Source: Acanthaster planci
Taxonomy: Eukaryota; Echinodermata; Asteroidea; Valvatida; Acanthasteridae
NCBI RefSeq assembly: GCF_001949145.1
Contig: NW_019091828.1
Span: 23,316-36,416, forward strand
Direction: 5' to 3'
DNA length: 13,101 nt
Shown here piece by piece: positions 1-7,231 of the stretch; the first letter of the stretch is position 1, and every line of letters begins with the position of its first letter. The notes below the pieces were generated by a model. That model was not told the origin of the DNA, searched no databases, and saw nothing but the letters and a program-made list of their open reading frames with translations. The translations under genes were made by a program, and so were the position numbers.

Positions 1-70
1 CAAGCACTGAGCATACAGTGTTTATTAATATATACGTTGGGTAAGGGCAAAACCCGTTTTATAAATTGAT

Positions 71-76
71 TTTATT
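71..76 (-). terminator. Possible polyadenylation signal downstream of the Gag-like gene
   Basis: Read on the minus strand this is AATAAA, 13 bases past the Gag-like stop codon at 89-91. A second AATAAA lies at 21-26. The placement would suit a 3' end directly after Gag, but the region is AT-rich, so chance occurrence is plausible. Confidence 0.3.
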
Positions 77-88
77 GGTTTCTAAATT

Positions 89-1225
89 TTACTTGAAATT
101 GTTGGGGAAATAGCCATGTCCCCATTTGCAGTCAGCACTGAACCCAGAACCAGCCTCACTACCCAGAAATGCCCACGTATTTGAAGTGCCAAACCCGCCT
201 GATGCTTCAGCAACGGTCACCCAGAACTCCAGATCCATGTCCGCTCACGAACTCGCTGGGTCTGCCGCCCGGCACAGGCTGAATTGCTCATCATAGGCAT
301 GCCACCCAAGCCCGGAAAAATGGTGCAACACTGTGCGAATAGTCTCCGCATATTTCAGCAACTCCCCGGCCCAGGCAGGGTGTTTTTCGAGATAAACCGC
401 CATGAAGGTGTGAAAAGAGGACAACCACTTATCAACGGAGTCAATTTTCTTCCGTGCTGCAGCCACCGGTTAAAGACCATGCAGCCTCCCTCAAGGGACG
501 GCATCATTTCTGTCCCTCTATGGGCATGGGCTAGCGTAGTTGTTGCATTGTCTGGATATAGCTGGACGAAATTGACAAACTCGCCCCACCATATTTTCTC
601 TTTGGTGGCAGCGGGCACTACACCCGAGCAATGTACCCGCGCGCATTGTCGGGATAGCCAATGGTACCCCAGGTCTAGTTACCGAAATAGCACTAATATT
701 ACTACCACTGCCAGCCGCGTAATCCCCCCCCACTGGTGACGCTGCTAAGCCCACCGGTGTCGATACCACTAGAACCGGTGAAGGCTACCAATGGTCCTAC
801 TCCTGGAACTGGAGGGGGGAGAGCAGCAGAACCACCACCCCACCCTGCCTGGCGGACGGATTCCAGCATCGCTGGGTTGGTCGGAGTGGTCATCGGCCGA
901 AGACCTGGCAGTGCCATCTGCCCAGCTGTCTGGACTGGAGCTGGCGTAGTCATCACCGTGGACGTGGTGCATGGCGTCGCCATCATTTTTTCGGGCGGAG
1001 CTGTGAAGTCACCGGAAGTAGTACTACTAGCAGCGCTAGTCATCAGAGCCGGAGAGGGATCTGTCAAAGGAGCTGGCGCAACCCATGGGGTAGTAGCCAC
1101 TGACATCAGAGGTGGGGCCCCGTCTGCACGTGCCCACGGGTGGCATCCGGGCCCTCCAGCACCGTGCTAGCATGCGTGTCCACTTGAGTGTTGACAGGTA
1201 CTCCGGTGACCGTGTTGCTGCTCAT
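89..1225 (-). pseudogene. gag: Gag-like protein of a DIRS-type (tyrosine-recombinase) retroelement, broken
   Basis: Probable structural/nucleic-acid-binding Gag of a DIRS-type retroelement. The likely start is the ATG at 1225-1223 (MSSNTVTGVPV). About 150 residues rich in Pro, Thr, Ser and Ala follow, then a conserved core: KEKIWWGEFVNFVQLYP near 600-550, WLSSFHTFMAVYLEKHPAW near 430-375, LLKYAETIRTVL near 360-325 and GWHAYDEQF near 305-280. This order of motifs is what I know from Gag-like proteins beside DIRS-type RT genes in invertebrates; the family call is from memory. The frame changes at least three times: near the GGGGCCCC run at about 1115-1125, near the C8 run at about 724-731, and near 470-490. 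An in-frame TGA at 245-247 sits where relatives seem to have Trp; the frame then stays open to the stop at 89-91. No RT follows within the window on this strand. It is therefore a Gag-only remnant or a truncated element. Confidence 0.62.
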
Positions 1226-1269
1226 TCCCGTAGCTTGCAGAGGGGCCCTGCGATGCCCCTTAGGCCGAC

Positions 1270-2365
1270 GTAAATATAGGGAAATGATTCAATAAATCAA
1301 TGATTAAAATAACAGATTTGGGCTGGGGTAGTAAATTGGAAAAAAATATTGTAAATGAGTGTAGCAGAAGTGTTTGTTACTCCAGTTGGTTGATGGATTA
1401 ACGGCAGGCAAGAAGCAGAACAGACGTCTAAAAATTGTTGTGGCTGACTGCTTCTGTCACAGCTGAGTCAATTGAGATTAAAATCACTGGTAATGAGGCA
1501 GGGCTTGTTGTCATTACTTACATGGTGAAACAAAGACTAGGAGCATGTTGAGAATTTCTCAAAATTGGCATAGGGGGCCTTATATAGAACTCCAACAATA
1601 ATATTTGTTAGCATTATTTAGTGTGATGATTTCTACAAACATTGATTCAAAGGAGTTGTTACCTATACTTTCTTGATCAGGTCTTGGAACATATTGGAGG
1701 TTAGGTTAGACAATATGTAAAGAGTGACCCCGCCACCAGTTTTAGCAACTCTGTTTCTGGTCAGTAAAATATATCTAGGTAGGTTAAATTGATTCATGCA
1801 AGAATGTGACCTTAGCCAAGTTCCAGTCAACCCAATTATAGAAAAATTATGATTCAATGAATGAAGGAAGGAAAGATATTACATCATGAAAATGTGTAGG
1901 CAGACTTCTAATGTTCAGATGCATAAGAGAAAACTTTTCAATGGGATCATTATTAAAATAATTATTAAAATGTTCAAGTGGATGACAACACAAGTTCTTA
2001 GTACTACTCAGGGAATTTTCATGGTCTTCATGGATAGGTAATTCCAGTGGGAAATCTAAATTGAAATCTACCAAGTATTTGACTCGAAGACCGGTCAGGA
2101 ATCGACAGGTCAAACTCTTTGGGATCAAGCCAGTTGAATGGAAAAATGGAGCTAAGGCACAGGGGCATATCCATGTAACATCATCCTTGGATAAATTAAA
2201 GTAATCAATGAGATCTAAGTTAGGACATTTAAGATGAGTCCAAAGTTTACAACAATCACAAAAAATACCATTCTGGTTGCAGCTGACACTGGAGGGAGAT
2301 TTAGTAGGCGTACATGAGCATACAGCAAAGACAAAAAAAGAATACCTGACAAATATAACAAGTCA
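1270..2365 (-). pseudogene. LINE ORF2 fragment: PHD-like finger plus APE-type endonuclease
   Basis: This is the N-terminal part of a LINE replication protein whose endonuclease nicks target DNA. In reading order: a PHD-like Cys/His finger at about 2290-2165 (CNQNGIFCDCCKLWTHLKC, then WICPC); a spacer; then the endonuclease, beginning FSLMHLNIRSL near 1920 and continuing IIGLTGTWL near 1830, GGGVTLYI near 1725, NIIVGVLYKAP near 1600, CLITSDFNLN near 1490, PLIHQPTGVT near 1390 and SATLI near 1365. Relatives have GLTETWL, GDFN and SDH. Here the catalytic Glu of the first is Gly, the second is SDFN, and the last is not recognisable. Frameshifts lie near 1850, 1680 and 1620. In-frame stops occur in the 1500-1535 and 1460-1470 stretches and near 1297. 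The RT domain is absent. The endonuclease identity is firm; the clade is not. Confidence 0.75.
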
Positions 2366-2589
2366 AGTGCGAAAGAAGGATGGGATAAATAGCATGAAGT
2401 CACTCACTCCTAAAAAGTGAACTTACTTTATCCACATGTATAAAGATGGAGTTGACTATTATCATGTATGCTTCATTAAATCAGCATAAAATAAATAAAA
2501 TATACCAGGTTAGATTCAATTCCTTAAATTATGACAAGTGTGTTCAACTGCAAACTTGACCAATAGCTATTCCTTTCTGGTTGAGTTGG

Positions 2590-3230
2590 GGTTAGGTGGC
2601 AGAGGAGAAGACTTTTGTCAGTTGATGAATAGGGCTCCATTCCAGAATACAAGTTTGTGGCCAGATTTGTACATGTATGCCTTTATACAGGACTTCCTGG
2701 ATACTTCTTTTGGTTTTAACATGGACAACTGGTGAGTCCCGGACTACGTACATGTAGATCCCATGCTTGGCCAACATTGATTTTGCACATACATGTAGTA
2801 GAATTACTTGCCACTCTGGCCGGTAGATGAATTTAACCAAGATATGACGTGGTTTATCAATGGGGGATCCTAACGGGCATCCTGAGCAGTGGGCGTTCTC
2901 AATTTCTGGTGAGAGACTACTGTACGTTTTTCGGAGAGACTCTGTTTTATTTTTACACATGGGTACTCTTGAGACGCATTTGGTAGTTCTGGAATCCCAC
3001 CAAACCTGAGATTGTAGCTCTCAGAGTAACTTTAATTCTCGTAACTCTTTTTGCAACATTTCCATCACTGAGCTACCAGTTGGTGGGGCACTTGTCATGC
3101 TTGTAGTTTTTGTACTCACAGGTTCTCCATGTATTGATTCACATGCATCACGTATGTCACCGGTTGACCCATGCGTGGTAGACAATGAGTCTGAAGAAAT
3201 TACCGTTTTTGGGTCCTTTCTTGGAGGCAT
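2590..3230 (-). pseudogene. LINE ORF1, L1-type RNA-binding protein (Transposase_22-like), broken
   Basis: ORF1 proteins of this type form trimers through a coiled coil and bind the element RNA. The likely start is the ATG at 3230-3228 (MPPRKDPKTV). A Ser/Thr-rich head follows, then a short heptad-like helix (SSVMEMLQKELRELKLL) near 3070-3024. Past a frameshift near 3020 comes NLRFGGIPELP (about 3010-2980), the opening strand of the RRM-like domain. Another frameshift near 2900 leads to IENAHCSGCP and KPRHILVKFIYRPEW (about 2900-2820), then GIYMYVVRDSP (about 2765-2730). The last part needs a further frame change and resembles the C-terminal domain. The coiled coil is far shorter than usual, suggesting an internal deletion. 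Directly upstream of ORF2 on the same strand. Confidence 0.6.
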
Positions 3231-3746
3231 ATTAAAGTTAAGAGTGAGCAGTAAGAGTTGAGTACATGTATATCTTGCTATAAATCTCCACTAGCATAGA
3301 TGATGGCAAGAAATGTTGTAGATTGAGGTGGATTTCCTGCTGAAATTTTTGAAAACTTTACGGAGCAAAAGCTGAGTTCGTCACTCTATAAAGGACGCCC
3401 TCTGTGATTTGAGAATACATTTTCACGCGATACTATATGTCTCTGCGATCTTGACATCAATGTGATTTCATCGCAGGGGACCCAGGCTGTTTTCATCGCT
3501 CATGTGAAAGGGCCTTGAATATGTGTGAACTGCAACCAATCCTTTTGGACCATTCTCAAAGAGTTAACAATAGATATCAATCCATGACTAGATATGCTGC
3601 AATCTTAGTTAGTTCTTGTATGACCTTGCTCTCCATGCAATTCAGGCCAAATGCTATAAGCCGGTCCACATGTCATGTGGTCCAGGGACATGACATAATT
3701 TTGATATTGGCCAAAGTTGGATTGCGCAGTGGAAACTCGTGTTCTT
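3231..3746 (-). other. Non-coding stretch between LINE ORF1 and the Maverick
   Basis: No coding region is supported here. On the LINE strand it probably includes the 5' UTR, and the boundary with the Maverick must lie in this stretch, but I see no terminal inverted repeat or target-site duplication. A TATAAAGG string lies at 3387-3394 on the plus strand. It also contains two copies of TACATGTA (3263-3270, with 3762-3769 just beyond). A plus-strand open frame at 3515-3790 has no recognisable motif and is not called. Confidence 0.4.
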
Positions 3747-4251
3747 TCATGAGGGTACGTGTACATGTACAAACCATGATTGCCCTCTGAGACAGTGTTC
3801 TGTTTCAGGTTTCGGTTGTAAGATGTGAACTTCCTGGTTGGAAAGGTAATGAATGAACACGTTGAACCAGCTGCTTTTCAGCGTGGGCGTGTTGAATAAA
3901 GATGTTTGGTCGTAATGAGTGCTCCAACTAGTGGGGAGGGTAACATCCATAGCTATAGCAAACCTCTGTGGGAAAGGCACCCATGTTCTGACTGATGATG
4001 CGATCTCGCTCTAGATCTCTGGTCAACACTTCTTCTGAATCTAACATGACTTCGTAAGTCATAAACTCGACGGATAGTGATACCCCAAGTAAACGTGAGG
4101 AAAGAGACAACAGACTTTCACGCACCGTTGTGATGACTTCCCTGTCAAATTTAGCCGAATAACGTTGATACAGTTTTTCTTGTTCTGCAGGCGGTAGAAT
4201 TTTTCTATTTCTTTGACTGAGTTCTCCTTGCCAAGATACCGTTTGGAACAC
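3747..4251 (-). pseudogene. Unknown Maverick-associated protein, frameshifted
   Basis: I do not recognise this protein. Two minus-strand frames appear to belong together: 4251-3928, with a helical, charged N-terminal part (EQEKLYQRYSAKFDREVI near 4180-4120, then LTRDLERDRIISQNMGAFP near 4020-3965), and 3980-3747 after a frameshift near 3960-3970, giving AIAMDVTLPTSW near 3955-3920, SWFNVFIHYLSNQEVHIL near 3870-3815 and PKPETEHCL near 3810-3785. The text changes smoothly across the shift, which supports a single gene of about 165 codons. No ATG is visible at the upstream side, and an in-frame stop lies just before 4251, so the true start is lost or the frame changed again. It lies downstream of the ATPase on the same strand, where Mavericks carry capsid-related or accessory ORFs. 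A minor capsid role is conceivable but unsupported. Confidence 0.42.
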
Positions 4252-4507
4252 CCGAAGCTACTATTGTACAAAGTCGGTCTTTGTAGTTAACGGTTTGGGT
4301 ATGGTGGGGTTGTGAGTTTTGCAAGCTCGCTGCACTTGCTTCTGGTTTTAAAATCATTTTGAGGTCTTCCATTTATAAAAGACGCAATAACATGTTGTGT
4401 AATTTTGCTCAAACATTGCTCTAACATGTGATTGAGCAAGTTGGTTTTTGTTATAAAAATTTTGTTTCAAGCGTATATATTTGCGGGTATAATACATTAA
4501 GTTAAGT

Positions 4508-4792
4508 GCTATATCTAGTTCAAAAACTACTTGAACACATTGCAGTATAGCTACTTTTAATTTACAGTAACAAAAAACTCTTTGTTATAAGATCTCCTAC
4601 AGGTGGTTTACAACAAGTTACAACAAACACCAACTTGTGCTATAACTACATGTAGTTCAATAAGTACCTGAACATACAAGTAGTTTTAAAAAGTCTTGCA
4701 GCATAGCTACTTTTAATTTGCAGCAACACTGTAAAATATTCTTACAAGTTGTTGCAAGTTCTCCGATAGCTACCCTACAACAAACACCAACT
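4508..4792. repeat. Diverged tandem duplication of about 130-155 bp
   Basis: Copy 1 (about 4508-4637) and copy 2 (about 4639-4792) share an ordered series of short matches: gctata at the start, an agttcaa / acttgaac-type palindromic stretch, tatagctacttttaattt versus catagctacttttaattt, and acaacaaacaccaact near the end. Copy 2 ends inside the last codons of the ATPase, so the duplication may have begun from the ATPase 3' end and flank. Neither copy is open in any frame. The rest of 4272-4770 is AT-rich, with no gene seen. Confidence 0.55.
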
Positions 4793-5383
4793 CACAGGTG
4801 GATCGTTTTTTTAACACCAACTTGGAAAATTTCACTTCTCTCAAATGTCTCTTTATCCGAGAACGTTGTTCGTCGGGAACAATGTCGTTCTCATCTAACA
4901 CTTGGTCAGAGCTGACTTGAGCCTTGCAATAGAACAACACTACCCAAGACGTGTTTTCTCTGTAGTCTTTCAACACCTACTGTAGTTATATTTCTGCTGT
5001 GTCAACAACCAACACGAGTGATGATAATGCCTGCTAGAAAATGCTGTCTTGCTTAGAGCACAAGTACTGTTAATTTTACTGCTCTTCGATATTTAAAACT
5101 TGCTGTTCGGAACTGCAGTTGTCGATCACAACAGCGTGTTGATTCCCTCAAAGGCATCGTGAAACAGATTGATCGCTTCGTTTAACTCAAGATTTTCTCA
5201 ATCGATGTCACAGAGATACACATGGGGATCAGTGAACACTCAGCGTCTTTTGAGATACGTTTTATTTTTAAATATCGTGGGACAGATTATCTTCAAAAAA
5301 CCTCGATAACTGGTTTCAAGCATGTCCAACACCCACTTGGTTTTACCCAAGTTGGTTTTTCCAACGATTAAAGTGTTGGTCAT
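4770..5383 (-). pseudogene. Maverick packaging ATPase (A32-like, FtsK/HerA type), broken
   Basis: This family drives DNA into the capsid. The likely start is the ATG at 5383-5381. The Walker A loop follows directly: GKTNLGKTKW near 5362-5335, which keeps the Gly-x4-Gly-Lys-Thr pattern. KIICPTIFKNKTYL comes at about 5290-5245. A Walker B-like VIDN near 5135-5120 (relatives usually have Asp-Asp) is reached after a frameshift. SSRHYHHSCWLLTQQ at about 5038-4995 matches the sensor-type segment of Maverick ATPases. The C-terminal part, DYRENTSWVVLFYCKA near 4970-4920 and REVKFSKLVLKK near 4840-4800, is an intact frame to the stop at 4770. In-frame stops at about 5234 and 5196, and frameshifts near 5125, 5080 and 4990, show it is dead. 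About 205 codons is close to the usual length. It starts 36 bases after the capsid gene's stop on the same strand. Confidence 0.8.
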
Positions 5384-5419
5384 GCATCCAAAAACTCTGA
5401 CAGAATACAACTCAGTAAC

Positions 5420-5938
5420 TCAAATTTTAAAATTTCCATCTTCGATCATGAGTTGAGCGACCATGATGAGAATCATGTACATCGAGGTTTCTGCTTCTCA
5501 AATCATTTGTGTCATAATTCCACCTGAGTTGCCTACTCTGCGTCCACTGCCGTGACCCATGTTGTCGTCGGTACTTTTAAAATCAAGCCACAGACCGTAT
5601 TTTTCTTTCAGGTACCGGTAGTCGGCCATATCAACACCCGCCAAGTTGAGGTCTTTTGTAACCGCTCGACCCGATTCTGTTTGAGAGTCACTAAAATACT
5701 TGCTAGCTTCGTTCCAGTGTTGGTATTTGTACAGTCCTTGCGAATAAAGTTGGTTGGGTTGCCTTCTGCCGTTAGTGATGTGTTGGTTGAAAAAACTTGG
5801 GGGTTTTTGACCTTGAGGTCTTTGAAAAGGATCAACTTGCCTTTCAAGCTTCTAACTGGTTGGTTAATGACCACGTTCCAGAGGGTATCTGATTTGTTAT
5901 CTGCTCCAACAAGTGCATTCAAAAAGAAAAAGCTTCAG
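5420..5938 (-). pseudogene. Maverick major capsid protein, C-terminal fragment
   Basis: Major capsid proteins of Mavericks are about 600 residues with two jelly-roll folds. Here only the last 170 or so codons survive. Motifs in order: LWNVVINQPVRSLKGKLILF near 5882-5825; then, in another frame, NQLYSQGLYKYQHWNEA near 5757-5705; YRYLKEKYGLWLDFKSTDDN near 5620-5560; HGSGRRVGNSGG near 5553-5520; and a hydrophobic ending MYMILIMVAQLMIEDG near 5483-5430 before the TGA at 5422-5420. The segment around LWLDFKSTDDN and HGSGRR is a strong family signature. One frameshift lies near 5765-5790, and a TGA interrupts at about 5498-5496. Upstream of about 5938 the frame is closed and the homology stops abruptly, so the N-terminal two thirds has been deleted. 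The edge meets a plus-strand ORF head-on. Confidence 0.78.
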
Positions 5939-6132
5939 AGCAAACCTTTACAAATTTGGATGAAGCATTGATGGTATACAGTGAAATCACTGGTACCAAC
6001 CATTTGGGACTTCCACCAGAGCCCACGTTGAGTGATTTGTACACAACAAACAACGATCAAAAAGAAAGTGAGCTCGTGTTTGTGTCCGGTGGAAGTGCCC
6101 TTTTGGGTTATCTCGTTTATCGATACTGGTGA
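5893..6132 (+). CDS. Small unknown ORF with C-terminal hydrophobic segment, possibly N-terminally truncated
   Basis: I do not recognise this protein. The frame is open from 5893 to the TGA at 6130-6132 (79 codons). The first ATG is at 5971, leaving 53 codons. It reads as real protein rather than random frame: TNLDEALMVYSEITGTNHLG, then PPEPTLSDLYTTNNDQKESE, then a hydrophobic, Gly/Ser-containing end (LVFVSGGSALLGYLVYRYW) that could be a membrane segment or a capsid-binding tail. It ends 59 bases before the integrase, on the same strand. Its 5' part overlaps the broken edge of the capsid gene on the other strand, so it may be the C-terminal remnant of a longer Maverick gene fused to the deletion junction. 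Confidence 0.38.
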   Translation, partial: FVICSNKCIQKEKASEQTFTNLDEALMVYSEITGTNHLGLPPEPTLSDLYTTNNDQKESELVFVSGGSALLGYLVYRYW

Positions 6133-6191
6133 AAGATATTTTAGTGGGGTCTTTTGACTTCAACGTTTTTCCTTCTTTTTAAAAGAGAGAG

Positions 6192-7218
6192 ATGCAAGAG
6201 CAAACAAAGCTCAAAGAAGTTTAGCTGAAAGAGGTTTACTACAGCCTTAGAGGTTATTGGAAAGGAGAGGGAGCTGTGAGACACGAGAAAACCGGTATCG
6301 ATAAGAGCGTAGTAAGAGCCTGGTTAGCGAAACAAGCCATTTGGTAACTTTATCTACCTGCTCTGGGGTATATACCTAGTCTGTGAACTTTACAAACATA
6401 GTTTGCTAAACCCAATGACACGCACCAAGTGGACATGTTGTATTTGCCCTGGGATCGTGTGCAACGACGTACTTACAAATACGCATTAATGGTGGTTGAC
6501 ATGGCTTCTAGATATTGGAAGCAGAACTTTTACAGCAGATGCTGTAAAATGAATTTATGACAGATCTCTGTTGAAGTTCCCCTGGGCAAGAACAAGTAGA
6601 CTCTGCTTTGGAATTTAAAGGCAAGTTAAAAAAAACGCTCTTCACGAAGGGCATCCAAGTGCTAGTAGGTGAGCCGGGGGTTCATCGATCGCAAGGGATT
6701 GTAGAACAATTTAACAGAACTCTGGCAGAAAGATTGTTTGGTCATCAGTACGCAGAAGAAATGTTAAATCCAAGTGAGCAAAATGTGGAATGGGTTACAA
6801 GGTTGCCCCGAGGCTTGAAAGCTCTAAACAAAGAAAAACCCAGTTGATCTGAGAACGAGCAAGGAAGTGAGCTAAGTCCTTTGGAAGTGACTAAGCTAGA
6901 TCGAGTAAAACAGTTGGCAGCTGTACTCTAGAGAGCAGAGTGGGTAGAACTTCCCCCAGATGCCCTGGTCTGATACTTGTATTACCCAGGTAAACAAGAA
7001 GGTGGCACAATTAGGAGAGCGACCAATCCTGTTTGGAGTGTAGAGATATATCAGATTGTTAAGCATACGAGTCAGTTCAAATGGATTAACAGTAAAACGT
7101 AACAACGGGTCCAACGCTATATTACCTGACTGACAGGCCCAAGCGTTCTTTTGTGCAAGAAGAGCTTCAAGTAGTACCCAAAGACACTGCGTTACTGCCT
7201 GGTTCTGCTGAGGCTTGA
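6192..7218 (+). pseudogene. INT: Maverick integrase (retroviral-type DDE, rve), broken
   Basis: The integrase inserts the element into host DNA. From the ATG at 6192: an N-terminal helical part with YYSLRGYWKG near 6237-6266 and VRAWLAKQAIW near 6312-6344. The catalytic core follows: HQVDMLYLPWDR near 6423-6458 carries the first Asp (codon 6432-6434); QVDSALEFKG near 6593-6622 the second (6599-6601); GIVEQFNRTLAERLF near 6695-6739 the Glu (6704-6706). The Asp-to-Glu distance is 35 codons, close to the DD(35)E arrangement. The C-terminal domain has YLYYPGKQEGG near 6974-7006, NPVWSVEIYQI near 7027-7060 and RPKRSFVQEELQVVPKDTAL near 7136-7194, ending at TGA 7216-7218. Stops at 6222-6224, 6345-6347 and 6971-6973, and several frameshifts (near 6400, 6590, 6850-6900 and 7100-7135), make it a pseudogene, although all three catalytic codons persist. 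Confidence 0.85.
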
Positions 7219-7231
7219 GCTTGAGCTTGAG
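7214..7231. repeat. Hexamer microsatellite (CTTGAG)3
   Basis: Three perfect copies of cttgag lie where the convergent 3' ends of the integrase and polymerase pseudogenes overlap. On the polymerase strand they give a Ser run just before the likely stop at 7192-7194. A gagtgagcgcagtgagcgag imperfect palindrome follows directly. Confidence 0.6.

Larger units (their letters stand above)
1270..3240 (-). mobile_element. LINE retrotransposon, two ORFs, lacking its reverse transcriptase
   Basis: ORF1 (2590-3230) and the N-terminal half of ORF2 (1270-about 2365) lie in tandem on the minus strand with about 225 bases between them, as in a two-ORF LINE. The element ends at the end of the endonuclease domain near 1270, and GC-rich Gag-like sequence starts straight after it. 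LINEs are usually truncated at the 5' end by incomplete reverse transcription. Losing the 3' part (RT and 3' UTR) while keeping ORF1 points to a later deletion or rearrangement. The clade is probably CR1/L2/Jockey-like from the endonuclease style, but without the RT this is uncertain. No target-site duplication could be recognised. Confidence 0.72.

Noticed and set aside
284-1170. Two long plus-strand open frames (284-739 and 736-1170)
   Set aside because: They are antisense shadows of the Gag-like gene; their products are low-complexity and show no motif.
3515-3790. Plus-strand 91-codon open frame
   Set aside because: No recognisable motif, biased toward Met/Ser/Val without domain-like pattern, and partly antisense to the unknown minus-strand protein.
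4770-5383. ATPase as a host AAA-type gene
   Set aside because: The C-terminal segments and the adjacent capsid gene on the same strand match the Maverick packaging ATPase arrangement.
5552-5971. Plus-strand 139-codon open frame
   Set aside because: It is the exact antisense of the major capsid fragment, whose signature motifs are clear on the minus strand.
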